A stretch of 64,000 nucleotides of DNA from Tritrichomonas musculus (lineage: Eukaryota; Parabasalia; Tritrichomonadida; Tritrichomonadidae): NCBI GenBank assembly GCA_039105265.1, contig JAPFFF010000023.1, positions 2,348,584 to 2,412,583 on the forward strand. The letters are read 5' to 3'. Positions 20,050-30,715 of this stretch are shown here, piece after piece; within the stretch, counting starts at the first letter, position 1; every line of letters starts with the position of its first letter. Made by a program: the position numbers and the translations under genes. The notes under the pieces were generated by a model. The model searched no databases. It saw only the letters and a program-made list of their open reading frames with translations, and was not told the DNA's origin.

Positions 20050-23000
20050 ATGGAAATTCAAGAATATATTAACAACCAAAAAACATTGCAATCATCTTTC
20101 CTTCAATTCCTTAACGAAGATGATGATAATGAAGAAAATTATCATAATCTTATTAAAGAAATAAATAATCAAAAAATTCTTAAAAATCAAGATGAATTTT
20201 CATTATTTCTTATTTTTATTTCAAAGGTTTCTGATAATCACTATCATAGACCAAATTTTTTGGCAAAAATTGAAAAAATATTAATTAATTTCAAAAAGGA
20301 AATCAAAAAATACTTAACAAATGAAGAAATTTTTTTGACCTTTAAAAAAAATAAGCGTATAATTTTATTTTTAATTAAAGAAAAAATTCTCAAAATAGAT
20401 AATGCAATTTTTTCATTAATAAACAAAATTGACAGTTCTAAGTTTTATCAACAATACTTTTTCAAAGAGATATCAAAATTTTTATCAAAAGATGACAAGA
20501 AACGTATTAATAAAAACATATCAAAATATTCAAAAGATGAATTTCAAGAAAAAAGACAAATTGGCGAAAATGATACATCCATTTGCGAGTTAATTCGAAA
20601 AGATTCGATTGAACAATTTATTATGCATGTGGAAAAAAATAGTTGCCTACTTGATTCAAAAATTGGAAGTTCATATTTTGAAACAAATTCTTTTCTACTC
20701 AAAAAGAATCCAACTTTAATTGAGTATGCAGCTTTTTTTGGATCAATTCAAATCTTTAGATACTTATATTTAAATAATGTTGAATTAACGCCATCTTTAT
20801 GGCTTTATGCGATTCACGGTGAGAATCCAGAAATTATTAATATTCTTGAAGAAAAAGGCATTGATCCTGAAGACTCAACTTATTTGAAATGCTTAGAAGA
20901 ATCAATCAAATGCCACAATAACGATTTTGCATCTTATTTTAAAAATAAAATGCTTGAAAAAGATAATAATAATCTTAATTCTGAATACATTGAAAATGAT
21001 GTTGCATATAGTTTACATTATCAAAATTTCTCTTTTCTGCCAGAGGATGATAACAAGCTTATATTTTATTATTCATGCGTCTATAATCAATATACACTGG
21101 CCAAACTCTATTTGCACAATAAATCAATCGATATCAATGAGCCTGTCAGCCTTCGGTTAATCAAACTTAAGAAAAAAAGTAATAAGAAAAAGAAAGAAAT
21201 TTTGAAAAAAAAGTTTTTTTTTTATAATGAAATCTTCAAAATGTTTGATTTAATAAAATTTATTGTTTTATGTTTTATTACACAGCACTTCATCTTGCTG
21301 CTTATAATGATAACCAGAAAACTATTAATATTTTACTCTCTCAACCAGGAATTGTAATTGATCAGAATACATTTAAAGAATGCAGAAAATTGAGGAGAAT
21401 TGCTCTTCCTTCATTTATGACAAAAATTGAAGACAAAGCTTTCTTTGGATGCGAAAACTTGGAGCAAGTATCAATCCCTTCATCAATAACAGAGATTGGT
21501 TGCAAGTCGTTTAAAAATTGCAAATCATTGAAAGATATACAGATACCTTCATCTGTTACTTCGATTGGAATGGCAGCTTTTAAACTATGCAAATCACTCG
21601 AGACAATTGAGATTCCATCTTCTATTAGTGAAATCCGAGATTTCACATTTTCTTTATGCTACTCACTCATAGATATTAAGATTCCTGATTCAGTAAAGAA
21701 AATTGGTGAAAAAGCTTTTTCTTCATGTACAAAACTTAAACATATAAAATTGCCTCCATTTATAAGTGAAATAGAAAGCGCAACATTCATTGGCTGCGAA
21801 TCACTTGCTGAAATTCAAATTCCAAATTTCGTCAGTATTATTGGAGACAATGCATTTAATGGATGCTCGTCATTGGTTAGTGTATCATTACCTCCAGGTT
21901 TAAAAGAAATTGACCACAGTGCATTTTATGAATGTTCTTTACTTGCTCAAATTCAGATACCAAAGAAAATAACTGTAATTCAATATGATTGCTTTGGCTT
22001 TTGTGATTCATTAAAGGAAATTGTAATTCCTCCTACTGTCCAGTATATTAAGCCATGTGCATTTGAAAGATGTTCAGGATTGATTCAAATAACAATTCCT
22101 GAAACAATAAACAAAATTCCAAAAAACGCTTTTAGCTATTGTTGGAGTTTGAGGTCAATATCGCTTCCATGCGTGGAAGAAATCGGAGATAAAGCTTTTG
22201 AAGAATGCACATCATTAACAGAAATATCAATGCCAAACGTTACATCAATAGGATATGATGCTTTTGAAAACTGCTATTCTTTGAAGAGCGCTGTTGTTAG
22301 CTCAACTTTATATGATTTTTCAGAATTTCCGCCACATGTTAAAATAATATGTGGAGGAAAAGTTGTAGAAAATCAAGAGTCGAAACATCCGGAAGTTGAT
22401 CAAGAAAGCTTTATGCTTGAAAGGATGATTAGAAATAGCAAAAATAGCGAAGAACAAGATTTTTTGTCATTATTGCTATTGCAAAGCACTATTGAGAGCT
22501 GCAAAAGAAAATGCGCAAATGCAAAATCATCAGACAAATCTTCTAATGAAAGCAATCTAAATAACTCAGCTGCTAAATCATCAACAAATTCTTCTAATGC
22601 GTGCATTCAAAATAATTCAGCATCCAAGCCTTCAAGCAATTCTTCCAATGCATATGGCAGAAACTTCTTCTTGGCAAGATCATCAACTAATTCTTCTAAT
22701 TCATGCATTCAAAATGATTCAACAACCAAAACAGTAAGCAATTCTTCAAATGCATATGACAGAAACTTTTTCTTAGCAAAGCCATCAACTAATCTTCCTA
22801 ATGGATGCAACCAAAATGATTCAATAACCAAGCCAGCAAGCAATTCATCAAATGTATATGACAGAAACTTCTTCCTGGCAAAATCATCAACTAATTCTTC
22901 TAATTCATGCATTCAAAATGATTCAACAACCAAGACAGCAAGCAATTCATCAAATGCATATGATAGAAACTTTTTCTTAGCAAAACCATCAACTAATCTT

Positions 23001-23450
23001 CCTAATGCATGCAACCAAAGTAATCCAATTGCAAAGCCATCTAGCATTTCCTATAATGCTTGGAATAAAAATTTTTTCCTTGCAAAACCTCAAAACAATC
23101 TCTCTAATGCATGTAATAAAAATAATTCTACTACCAAGACATTAAATAGCCATCCTATTGCATGCAACATAAATAATTCAACAGTCAAGACACCAGATAA
23201 CTCATCTAATGCATGCAGCATAAATAATTCAACAGTCAAGACACCAGATAATTCATCTAATGCATGCAACATAAGTAATACAATTACAAAGCCCTCTAGT
23301 AATTCATCTAATGTTTATGATCGAAACTTTTTCCTTGCAAAGTCTTCAATTAATCCTTCTGATGCATACAATCAAATTAATTCAATTACCAAGCCATCAA
23401 GTAATTCTTCATATGTTTATGATCGAAACTTTTTCCTTGCCAAATCATAA
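20050..23450 (+). CDS. Ankyrin N-terminal region fused to BspA-like leucine-rich repeats, with an interruption at 21150-21282
   Basis: The first part (20050 to about 21150) is the trichomonad ankyrin-family N-terminal region (RQIGENDTSICELIRKDSI, LIEYAAFFGSIQIFRYL). After DINEPV the frame runs into Lys-rich low complexity and changes. Sense resumes near 21276 with YTALHLAAYNDNQKTINILLSQ, one ankyrin repeat, which passes directly into 14 BspA-type LRRs (IPSSVTSIGMAAFKLCKSL-like). The C-terminal 300 residues are Asn/Ser/Thr-rich repeats with seven RNFFLA[KR]-type motifs, the last ending the protein. The 130-bp interruption could be an intron (it ends in TTATTACACAG, close to a trichomonad 3' splice signal) or a lesion. 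No signal peptide or membrane span is seen, so a cytoplasmic scaffold is likelier than a surface BspA. ATG 20050 is preferred over an upstream TTG. Confidence 0.75.
22600..23450 (+). repeat. Coding repeats with RNFFLAK motif
   Basis: Degenerate units of roughly 70-100 bp encode Asn/Ser-rich segments alternating between NSSNAYDRNFFLAK-like and NACNQNNSxxK-like blocks. Seven aromatic motif copies are visible (six RNFFLA[KR], one KNFFLAK). Near-identical neighbouring copies (for example around 22680-22760 and 22870-22950) indicate recent unit duplication. Confidence 0.85.
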
Positions 23451-23629
23451 TACTATTCCTCTAATGTATCTAATTTTTCATTTACATATTACAATTGTAA
23501 ATATGTAAAATAATCAATTTAAATAAACAATAGCAATGATTTTTATTATTTTATATTTTCGAAATCATACAAAATTAATTATTTCAAAAATTAAAAAGTT
23601 CACCAAAAAAAATAAATATTTTTTTAACC

Positions 23630-23639
23630 TAAACGATCA
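23630..23639 (+). promoter_or_regulatory. TAAACGATCA motif upstream of the GT14-like gene
   Basis: A ten-base motif 30 nt before the ATG at 23670. Its exact reverse complement occurs 48 nt before the next gene (25561-25570). It contains AACGAT, resembling Myb-type elements described in Trichomonas promoters. This is a hypothesis from position and sequence only. Confidence 0.3.
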
Positions 23640-23669
23640 AAAAACGTTAAATTTTATTCAAAAAATAAA

Positions 23670-25022
23670 ATGAAAGAACTCGTTCTTTTTTATATAGAAC
23701 TCATTCTTTTTAATTTTGTTTTTGTTTTTCTTTACCAGTACTCCAAGATGTTAAATAGTTTAAGTCAAAAATATCCGAATAACATGCCAAAAACAATTAT
23801 TAAAGTAAACATTTTTACCCTAGAATACTTTATAAGACAAAAAGTACCTATTTCATCTAGTGCATTCAAATATCTTTTAGAAAATGATATATCCAATCTT
23901 TTTACGAACTATAAAAAACTCATCCCAAATAATACTCCAACGTATTATCATACCCTAGTTCCATTTCATGTGAATGGTCTTCTTAAAAGTCGGGTTAATT
24001 TTCAAGATTTCTTTTTGCCCAATAATGTAAACATCAAGCATTTTAGTCAATTTTTAAATCATGGTGACAAACATGAATGTGAAAAAAGTGAAGTTTTACT
24101 TCAATCGTTAAATGGTCCCACTCCAGTTAACAAATATAACTTCACCATAATATATGCGATAGCAGCCTGTAGAGCATCTACACAATTACTGCGTGAAATC
24201 GAAGCACTTTCGAATGAAGAAGTTGCATTCATAATTTTTTATGATAATAAGTCAAATCGAACTGTTTTGTATGAACTTTTTGAAAGCAAAGTAAACAATG
24301 ACAAATTCAAAAATGTTTATTTTATTGATTCTCCACGATTTTATGTTCAATGGGCAAATGTCATAACGGCATTTCCTGAATTTGTCATGATGCAAGCAGC
24401 CATAAAATTCTTTCCAAATTCGTTGTATATTTCATTCCACAGCGAGTCTGATTATCCGATTGTTCCATCCAAATTAATCGTCAAGTATTTGCAAGATAAT
24501 TATCCAAAAAATTATATACAAACATTATATGACCGCGCTTCTCAATGGAAGCATAGAAGAAGGAGAGATTTTAAATTTTCTTTCGATGCTGATTTTAGTA
24601 AAAAAATTAATGAAGTGCTTCGTTACTTGTTCCCTCATAAAATAATGCCCGATGCTAAATGGAGAAACGGCTGGGACTACTTTACAATGACTCTAAATGA
24701 TTCAAGGAAAATGATCGACATGTTCTTTAAAAGATTCGATTTGGTCGATGCGCTTGAATATTGCAGTTTCGGTGACGAAATCATATTTGACACACTGGTG
24801 GCAGAAGCTGATATAAAAAGTACTAATGAATACCTTAGATACATAGATTGGAGGACTAGATCAGCTCATCCACTCGTTTTTAATGAGAATCATTTTAATG
24901 ATATTATTACGCATAGATGTTCTTTTTGGGCAAGGAAATTTATAATGGGCACTAGTGATAAAGTGCTTGATATGATTGATGAATATATCAAAAATTACTC
25001 AAAAAGTGAATTGACTTGCTAA
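23670..25022 (+). CDS. GT14-like (core-2/I-branching) N-acetylglucosaminyltransferase family protein
   Basis: 450 residues, type II topology: a hydrophobic segment at residues 3-22 serves as signal anchor. From residue about 155 the sequence follows the GT14 fold: FTIIYAIAACRAST at the start, FIIFYDNKS, SPRFYVQWANVITAFPEFVMMQAA (the 'R..v.W' block), LYISFHSESDYPI (family LSGSDYPL), KWRNGWDYFTMTLNDSRKM (the Trp/Leu acceptor block), GDEIIFDTLV (family DE-x-F acid) and YLRYIDWR near the end. Members add beta-1,6-linked GlcNAc or xylose to glycans in the Golgi lumen. The specific acceptor cannot be told. It precedes, on the same strand, a membrane metallophosphoesterase with a shared upstream motif. 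Confidence 0.8.
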   Translation: MKELVLFYIELILFNFVFVFLYQYSKMLNSLSQKYPNNMPKTIIKVNIFTLEYFIRQKVPISSSAFKYLLENDISNLFTNYKKLIPNNTPTYYHTLVPFHVNGLLKSRVNFQDFFLPNNVNIKHFSQFLNHGDKHECEKSEVLLQSLNGPTPVNKYNFTIIYAIAACRASTQLLREIEALSNEEVAFIIFYDNKSNRTVLYELFESKVNNDKFKNVYFIDSPRFYVQWANVITAFPEFVMMQAAIKFFPNSLYISFHSESDYPIVPSKLIVKYLQDNYPKNYIQTLYDRASQWKHRRRRDFKFSFDADFSKKINEVLRYLFPHKIMPDAKWRNGWDYFTMTLNDSRKMIDMFFKRFDLVDALEYCSFGDEIIFDTLVAEADIKSTNEYLRYIDWRTRSAHPLVFNENHFNDIITHRCSFWARKFIMGTSDKVLDMIDEYIKNYSKSELTC

Positions 25023-25560
25023 TGTTTATAACAATAAATTTAGAAACCGTTGGAAACTTATGATTTGTATAAATGTTCGTCATTAGCATAAGATTCATTT
25101 GAAGTTTTTATGCGTTTTTAATTGTTTAATATGCTTTTTCAAGATTTTTTTCAAGTAATTGTACTTTAAATCAGAGAGGAAGTTTTACTTAGATAAAAAA
25201 ATAAGAAAAAAATCAATATTTTCATTATTTTATTATTCTGTTTTAGAATACATTTGTAAACATAGAGGCAAGATAAAAGTATTTAAAATCATATTAGTGC
25301 AAATGATGAAAATGAATAATATAATATGTGGCAATGACAAAGATGGATGATTACTTATGATAATAATCTGAAAAGATTCATAATTTTTTAATTTTAAAAA
25401 TATTAGATTTTTTAAATATTTTTATTTCAACTAGTGTTTCATGAAAAATGGATGAAACATTAGATTTTTAACTGCACATAATTTAAATAAAAACAGATTC
25501 TTATTAAATGTTGTATAAATAGATTGGATCTCAATATATTAATATTTATATTGAGAAATT

Positions 25561-25570
25561 TGATCGTTTA
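25561..25570 (-). promoter_or_regulatory. Inverse copy of TAAACGATCA motif
   Basis: TGATCGTTTA lies 48 nt before the ATG at 25619 and is the exact reverse complement of the motif 30 nt before the preceding gene. It may be a Myb-type binding site; unproven. Confidence 0.3.
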
Positions 25571-25608
25571 GACGAATTTATTTTACCTAAACCGATTTTC
25601 TTTTAAAC

Positions 25609-25615
25609 TCAATTA
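25609..25615 (+). promoter_or_regulatory. Candidate initiator TCAATTA
   Basis: TCAATTA is placed 4-10 nt before the ATG at 25619, the usual location of trichomonad Inr elements, which direct very short 5' leaders. Confidence 0.3.
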
Positions 25616-25618
25616 AGA

Positions 25619-27757
25619 ATGGAAAATGAAAGATGGAACCGAATAAATAACAATGAAGAATTACAATATGAAAATTCTCTTTTTTATGCCTTTTCAAATT
25701 ATTTATGGTTGATTTTTTTTTGTCCATTTATTTTATATTTCAAATACTCGGCTCATTATCAAAAAGTTCCAATTATTAAAAGTTTTAATCAATCAGAAGA
25801 ATGGAATTCATCATTTGATCCCCATATATTCGGCTTTATTTCGGATATGCATATTACATCTAAGTATCCAAATACAATTACCAGTGCAGAGCTAGTTTTA
25901 CAGGTTTTAAATGAAACTGGGGTAGAAAAAATTCTTATTGCAGGCGACATTTCAGATAATTTTTTTTTTAAGAAATCAATTAAGCATGGATGCCAAATTG
26001 AAGATGATTTTATTAATTACAAAAGCATTGCTGATAACTATCCAAGTGAATTTTTAATTGTAGCATCAGGTAATCATGATGAATTTGCTGTCGAAACCTA
26101 CAATTCATCAAACCATTTCATATTGAAATATTGTGATTTTTATTCAAAAAATGGCAAATATAAAAAGTATGACAACTTCCTCATTTCAAAAGTGAAGTAC
26201 GATGACATTGAATTTTTCGTAATGAATCCTTATCATTATCCAACTGTTCCGGCAGGACTTGGCTTTTCCTCAGACATCACAAAAGAAATGCTTGATAAAA
26301 TTGAGTCATTTCTATCGTCCCCTTCAAATTCTAAAACACGAATTCTTATGACTCACTATCCAACGTCATTCACGAATTACTGGACCAAGTCGTCATCGCA
26401 CAAAACATTGGCTGGCATTTTGGCATCCTCGAATTTGTCTCTCATTTTGTGTGGCGATACTCATCACGAGCTGATTCTGCATACAAAAACATCGCTCGAA
26501 ATACACGCAAGAGGGGTGAAACCAAGCCAGAACAGTGGTGGTGGTTACAGGTACATATCAATAGATAATGGCGGTTTGAATGATCAGGGATTTATATTAA
26601 ATAAAGAAAAACCTTTTGCTGTTTTGACATATCCTGTAAAGAAAAAATACGTTAGCGATCGAACTGATTTTTCACACAAAAAATTCAGACAGGCTGAAGT
26701 ACGCGTGGTTCACTTCTCTGAGAATAATAATCTGAATATATCTGTATCATGCAGCAGCAAAAATAAAGATTACAAAGATATAAAAACTACTTTTTTAAAA
26801 TTTCAAAGAATCATTCGACCAAATCAATCATTGTATTCAACTGCATTGAGCCAACTGTGCCACATCACCACAAACAAACACAAAAATATTAGAGGCAAAG
26901 AAAAGATCTCTGAAAAAGATAGTGATAGTGATGAAAATAGTTTAAACTTTGATGATTTTGGAATAAGTGATTTATATGAGTTTCGGCTCTCTTTTTCTGG
27001 TGATTGGAATTACGAGGCTGAGTTTGTTTCTGGCGATCAAGTGGAGCTTGGCAAAGAAATTCTCGCAAAAAATATGGATAGAAGAATGATCATCATTTCT
27101 ATTGGAATTTTCTGTTTTCTTATTATTTTCTTTGTCTGGTTTCCTCTTCCACCTTTGAAATACTTTGACAGACTTAGTTCTTGGATCTCAAACAGGAGAA
27201 TTCCAAAACTAGGCAACAAAATTAATTTATTTGATAAAATAATAGGAATTTTATTTGGTTTTATTGTAATTAAATCTCGAATTTACAATAATCTTCCTAA
27301 ATTTGTAAGACTAACTTATTTTGCATTTGTTTTGTCACCTTTTTTCTTGCCAATTTCTTTGATGAAAATTGGCGAAAATTCTTACGGATTTATTTGCTTT
27401 TTTGGATACTATTTGAATGGATTTTATGTTGATTTGTGGGGAGTTCAATTAACTAGTTATTTTGCTCTTTTCGTTCTGCTTCCTTCGACATTTGTTTTTT
27501 CCTCTATTTCTTACTTCAAGCAAACAAAAGTGTTTCATTTTGTTTTCTTAATAGACATCGCAGTTGCCTTTCTTCAGCTCTTCTTAATCAAAGTAGCAAT
27601 AGGAAATGCACTTTTTCAGTCAGCAAGCCTCGAATTTGCAGTTACAAGTCCTCTTTTTGCGATTGTTCCAACTCTCATCATCGTCATGGAAATATTCCAA
27701 ATTTGGAGCATCTCAAAATCAACTCAAAATAGTAATGAAGATCAATTTTTGTTATAA
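25619..27757 (+). CDS. TMEM62-like membrane metallophosphoesterase
   Basis: 712 residues. A membrane segment at residues about 22-42 is followed by a calcineurin-type phosphoesterase domain: ISDMHIT (Asp76, His78), AGDISDN (Asp110), SGNHDE (Asn152, His153), MTHYPTS and CGDTHHE, giving the complete set of metal-binding motifs. After a beta-rich region (residues 350-490) there are five or more hydrophobic spans (SIGIFCFLIIFFVWFPLPP; LTYFAFVLSPFFLPISL; YFALFVLLPSTFVFSS; FVFLIDIAVAFLQLFLI; FAIVPTLIIVMEIFQIW). This arrangement matches the TMEM62 family, whose substrate is not established. Because of the N-terminal span, the catalytic domain is probably luminal or extracellular. The gene is intact. 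Confidence 0.85.
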   Translation: MENERWNRINNNEELQYENSLFYAFSNYLWLIFFCPFILYFKYSAHYQKVPIIKSFNQSEEWNSSFDPHIFGFISDMHITSKYPNTITSAELVLQVLNETGVEKILIAGDISDNFFFKKSIKHGCQIEDDFINYKSIADNYPSEFLIVASGNHDEFAVETYNSSNHFILKYCDFYSKNGKYKKYDNFLISKVKYDDIEFFVMNPYHYPTVPAGLGFSSDITKEMLDKIESFLSSPSNSKTRILMTHYPTSFTNYWTKSSSHKTLAGILASSNLSLILCGDTHHELILHTKTSLEIHARGVKPSQNSGGGYRYISIDNGGLNDQGFILNKEKPFAVLTYPVKKKYVSDRTDFSHKKFRQAEVRVVHFSENNNLNISVSCSSKNKDYKDIKTTFLKFQRIIRPNQSLYSTALSQLCHITTNKHKNIRGKEKISEKDSDSDENSLNFDDFGISDLYEFRLSFSGDWNYEAEFVSGDQVELGKEILAKNMDRRMIIISIGIFCFLIIFFVWFPLPPLKYFDRLSSWISNRRIPKLGNKINLFDKIIGILFGFIVIKSRIYNNLPKFVRLTYFAFVLSPFFLPISLMKIGENSYGFICFFGYYLNGFYVDLWGVQLTSYFALFVLLPSTFVFSSISYFKQTKVFHFVFLIDIAVAFLQLFLIKVAIGNALFQSASLEFAVTSPLFAIVPTLIIVMEIFQIWSISKSTQNSNEDQFLL

Positions 27758-27846
27758 TAACATCAATTGCTGTCACCTTGTGAAGACAAGCCGTTCAAAT
27801 AAAAGAATGATTTATGTCTTTTTTATAAATATTCGATGTTGAAATA

Positions 27847-28253
27847 TATAAAGTGGCGAGAAAAAGTTGCCAACGGCGGGAAATAGTTGCCAACGATGAC
27901 CTTTTTAAGGATATATTTAAATGAAAGTTATAATTAATTATATTTAAATTATATTAAATATTATTAATATGTAATAAAAAGTAATAATTAAAAAAATATG
28001 AAGATATATATATATCTTATATTCAATGCTCAATTGAAATGCTAAGAAAAAGTTAACATAAAAATTTTTAAAAGAATTAACAAAATTTGTTTAAAAAAAT
28101 GAAACATAAACATTTTTTTATAATTTAAAATGCAACAAATAATGAAACAATGATTTCTTTTTTATATCGCATTGTTTAAATGCTGAAAAAATGCTTTTAA
28201 GGCCACCGTTGGCAACTTTTTCCTGTCGTTGGCAACTTTTTCAGGCATCTATA
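27847..28253. mobile_element. MITE with doubled GTTGCCAACG terminal repeats
   Basis: About 407 bp. Both ends carry inverted repeats of about 50 bp, each containing two copies of GTTGCCAACG (left 27860-27900, right 28205-28240 inverted). The outermost bases are TATA-AA/GA, compatible with a TA target duplication. The interior is AT-rich and noncoding. It is non-autonomous; the superfamily is not certain. Confidence 0.7.
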
Positions 28254-28800
28254 AATAAATCAAAATTACTCATTGTAAACTGGTTTTCATTTTTGAATAC
28301 AACTCAATTTTCAATTTATCATTGAAAATCTATAATTATTTATTTCCAAATTGAGTTGATTATTTTCATTTTTCAATACTATTCAGAAAAATTGAGTTGT
28401 ATGCAAAAATGACTCACAGTTTATTTATTTAAATAATAGATAAATTCCAAAAAAATCATTGTAAAACTATTATATAAGTAAAATTGAGCATTTATTGTCC
28501 AGCATGGTCCAAAAAATGGATAGTATAGGCTTTTAATCAAACAAAGTGTTTTCAATTTTTCAACTGTATGCAGTTGATTTAATGGAGAATAAGATATTAG
28601 TCAAATAATAAATTTAATTTTTCTTTTAAAATCATTTATCATAAAATATAATTTAATATTATTAAATAATCTTTGATTGAAAAGTCTACATGTATTAACA
28701 ACAGGCGATTCAAATGTGAAAATAATGGTAAAATTTACAGAAAAAAAATAAGCGATTAACAGACATTTTATTTATTTATAAGTTTATAATTGAATTACAT
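28254..28800. other. AT-rich intergenic, short inverted segments
   Basis: Contains a weak inverted pair around 28280-28420 (AACTGGTTTTCATTTTTGAATACAACTC-like versus GTTGTATGCAAAAATGACTC-like), possibly another small foldback element. No coding region. Confidence 0.4.
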
Positions 28801-29727
28801 TTATTTTTTTGGAGAAGAACGCACTTTCTGTGGACTGTAAAACTTAATTCTTTTAACATCAAGCTTTTTCAAGAATGGATGATTAATGAGATCGTACAAC
28901 GAAGGCCTTTTTTCTGGATCGATTTGAAGGATCTTCTCAATGAAGTCTTTTGCCTCTGGCGAAACTGGAACTGAATGAGGAAACTTGTAATCACAGTTTT
29001 TAATTTTCTCTTCGGTTGATTTCTTATCTGGTCCTTCAAAAGGCAACCGACCAGTTAACATCTGAAAAGTTGATACTCCCAGAGCCCAGACATCTACTTC
29101 GAATCCATGCCCAAGAAGTCCATCTTCGAGAAACATTTCGGGACCCATGTAAGCTGTTGTTCCGCAAGTCATACAATTCTTATGATTTTGACTTTTTAAT
29201 ACTGATGATATTCCGAAATCCGAAATTTTGATTCTTCCGTCAGATCCGACGATAAAATTATCCGGTTTAATGTCATGATGAATTACTTTCTGACTACGAA
29301 GATAAATGAGGCCGTTAATTACATCTTTTAAAATTTGACGAGTTTCTATATCTGATAATCGTTTTTCTGGACTACTTTTGAGGTAGTCAGAAATTGTATT
29401 TCCAGGGCAATATTCGAGGACTATGTATTGATAGGATTTGCTTGCAAATGAGAGCTTGTAGCAAACAATATTTGGATGTTTAAGACTCTTCTGTATATTA
29501 ATCTCGTTCTTCATTTGCTGAATATAAATCTGGCCTCCCGCATTGTTGTATTTTTTCTTTGAAAGAATTTTCATTGCGTAAGTTTTGTTGGTGTTTTGAT
29601 GTGTAACACGATGAACTACCCCATAACTGCCTTTGCCGATCCTTTCATGTATCAAAAATACATCATTTGTCCCATTTTTACGTGAATATTTAATTTTTGG
29701 GGGAAGATGAATATGCGAACTAGACAT
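28801..29727 (-). CDS. Polo-like Ser/Thr kinase domain protein
   Basis: 308 residues, almost all kinase. Glycine loop ERIGKGSYGVVH; catalytic Lys in AMKIL; HPNIVCYKLSF; IVLEYCPGNTISDYL; DFGISS; CGTTAYMGPE; DVWALGVSTFQMLTGRLPF; DPEKRPSLYDLINHPF. The motif order and wording resemble Polo-like kinases, but there is no room for polo boxes. Two motif changes stand out: the catalytic loop reads VIHHDIKPDN (HHD in place of HRD) and the activation segment ends GPE instead of APE. The Asp, Lys and DFG are kept, so activity remains likely. The His-for-Arg change suggests altered dependence on activation-loop phosphorylation (inference). The ATG at 29727 fits the domain start. Confidence 0.85.
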   Translation of the reverse strand: MSSSHIHLPPKIKYSRKNGTNDVFLIHERIGKGSYGVVHRVTHQNTNKTYAMKILSKKKYNNAGGQIYIQQMKNEINIQKSLKHPNIVCYKLSFASKSYQYIVLEYCPGNTISDYLKSSPEKRLSDIETRQILKDVINGLIYLRSQKVIHHDIKPDNFIVGSDGRIKISDFGISSVLKSQNHKNCMTCGTTAYMGPEMFLEDGLLGHGFEVDVWALGVSTFQMLTGRLPFEGPDKKSTEEKIKNCDYKFPHSVPVSPEAKDFIEKILQIDPEKRPSLYDLINHPFLKKLDVKRIKFYSPQKVRSSPKK

Positions 29728-29939
29728 AAATCTACGAAAATTGCGATTATCTTAGTTTATTGAAAGTTATAACTAAATCAATTCAAATTGAAAAAATATT
29801 GAATATGAAAAACAACGTTTATTTGAATGCAAAATGGTTGTGTTTACAAATTGATATTTTGAAATATCTTTGCATAATAAAATAATAACATCAATTATTT
29901 CATGATTTATAAATTATATCAACAATATAATTTTTAATT

Positions 29940-30475
29940 ACTTCAAAAGAAAAACTAATTTAGTTTAAATAGATATAAAATACCAATTGACTCAAGGATA
30001 AATGATGGATCATCTTTAATGCATCTTGCAATACCTAATACATCAATGAAATTGTTAAATGTCTTAGAAGAGCATGGTTTGAATTATAATCTTCAAGATA
30101 AAAAAGGTTTAACACCTTTAATGAAATTATTGAATCAAGAATCAAAAACAACTAAATGTGGTTTTTTCAAAATTATTACGCCAATTGATGATCCAGCTCT
30201 TATCGAGATATGGAATGAGTTAATGAAAAAAGATTCAATCAATTTAAACTTGCAAGATAATAGGGAAATTTTAATAAAGTTTTGTTTTATATGGCAATCA
30301 TTCATTATGCAGCAGAGAACAAAAAATATGAAATTTTCCCTTCTTTGTTCGATAGAAAAGATATTGATATTAATCTAAAAACATATATTGGAATTTAAAA
30401 ATCATGTATTTTTTAATCAAACGCCAATGAAAATTGCACAAACTAATAATAATCGAAAATTTGTCCAATTTTAAT
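29940..30475 (+). pseudogene. Ankyrin gene fragment
   Basis: Reads SRINDGSSLMHLAIPNTS, LLNVLEEHGLNYNLQDKKG and TPLMKLLNQES as ankyrin repeats (29985-30150), then NELMKKDSINLNLQDN. Beyond 30260 frames change repeatedly (YMAIIHYAAENKKYEIFPSLFDR and NQTPMKIAQTNNNRKF in other frames). No N-terminal region or start, so it is a broken piece of the ankyrin family. Confidence 0.65.
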
Positions 30476-30715
30476 GAAAGATAAAAGATTTAATTACTTT
30501 AATAAATATTAATAAATACGTTAGAAGATCAAATATTATGATTTTGTTTTTTCCTCTTCTTTAAAAGAAAAAATACTCAAATTACAATTTTATATGAGTA
30601 TACTACATCCTTTTATATTATTAATCAAATGCTTAACATATTGGTGTATTTCATTTTTAGTTTAAATCTTTCTACACAAAGAAAAACGCAAAATTAAATT
30701 TTTTGAAGTAAATTG

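Larger units (their letters stand above)
25023..25618. other. Intergenic, AT-rich
   Basis: No gene recognised. Short open stretches lack any family signature. The 3' end holds the promoter motifs of the next gene. Confidence 0.5.
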
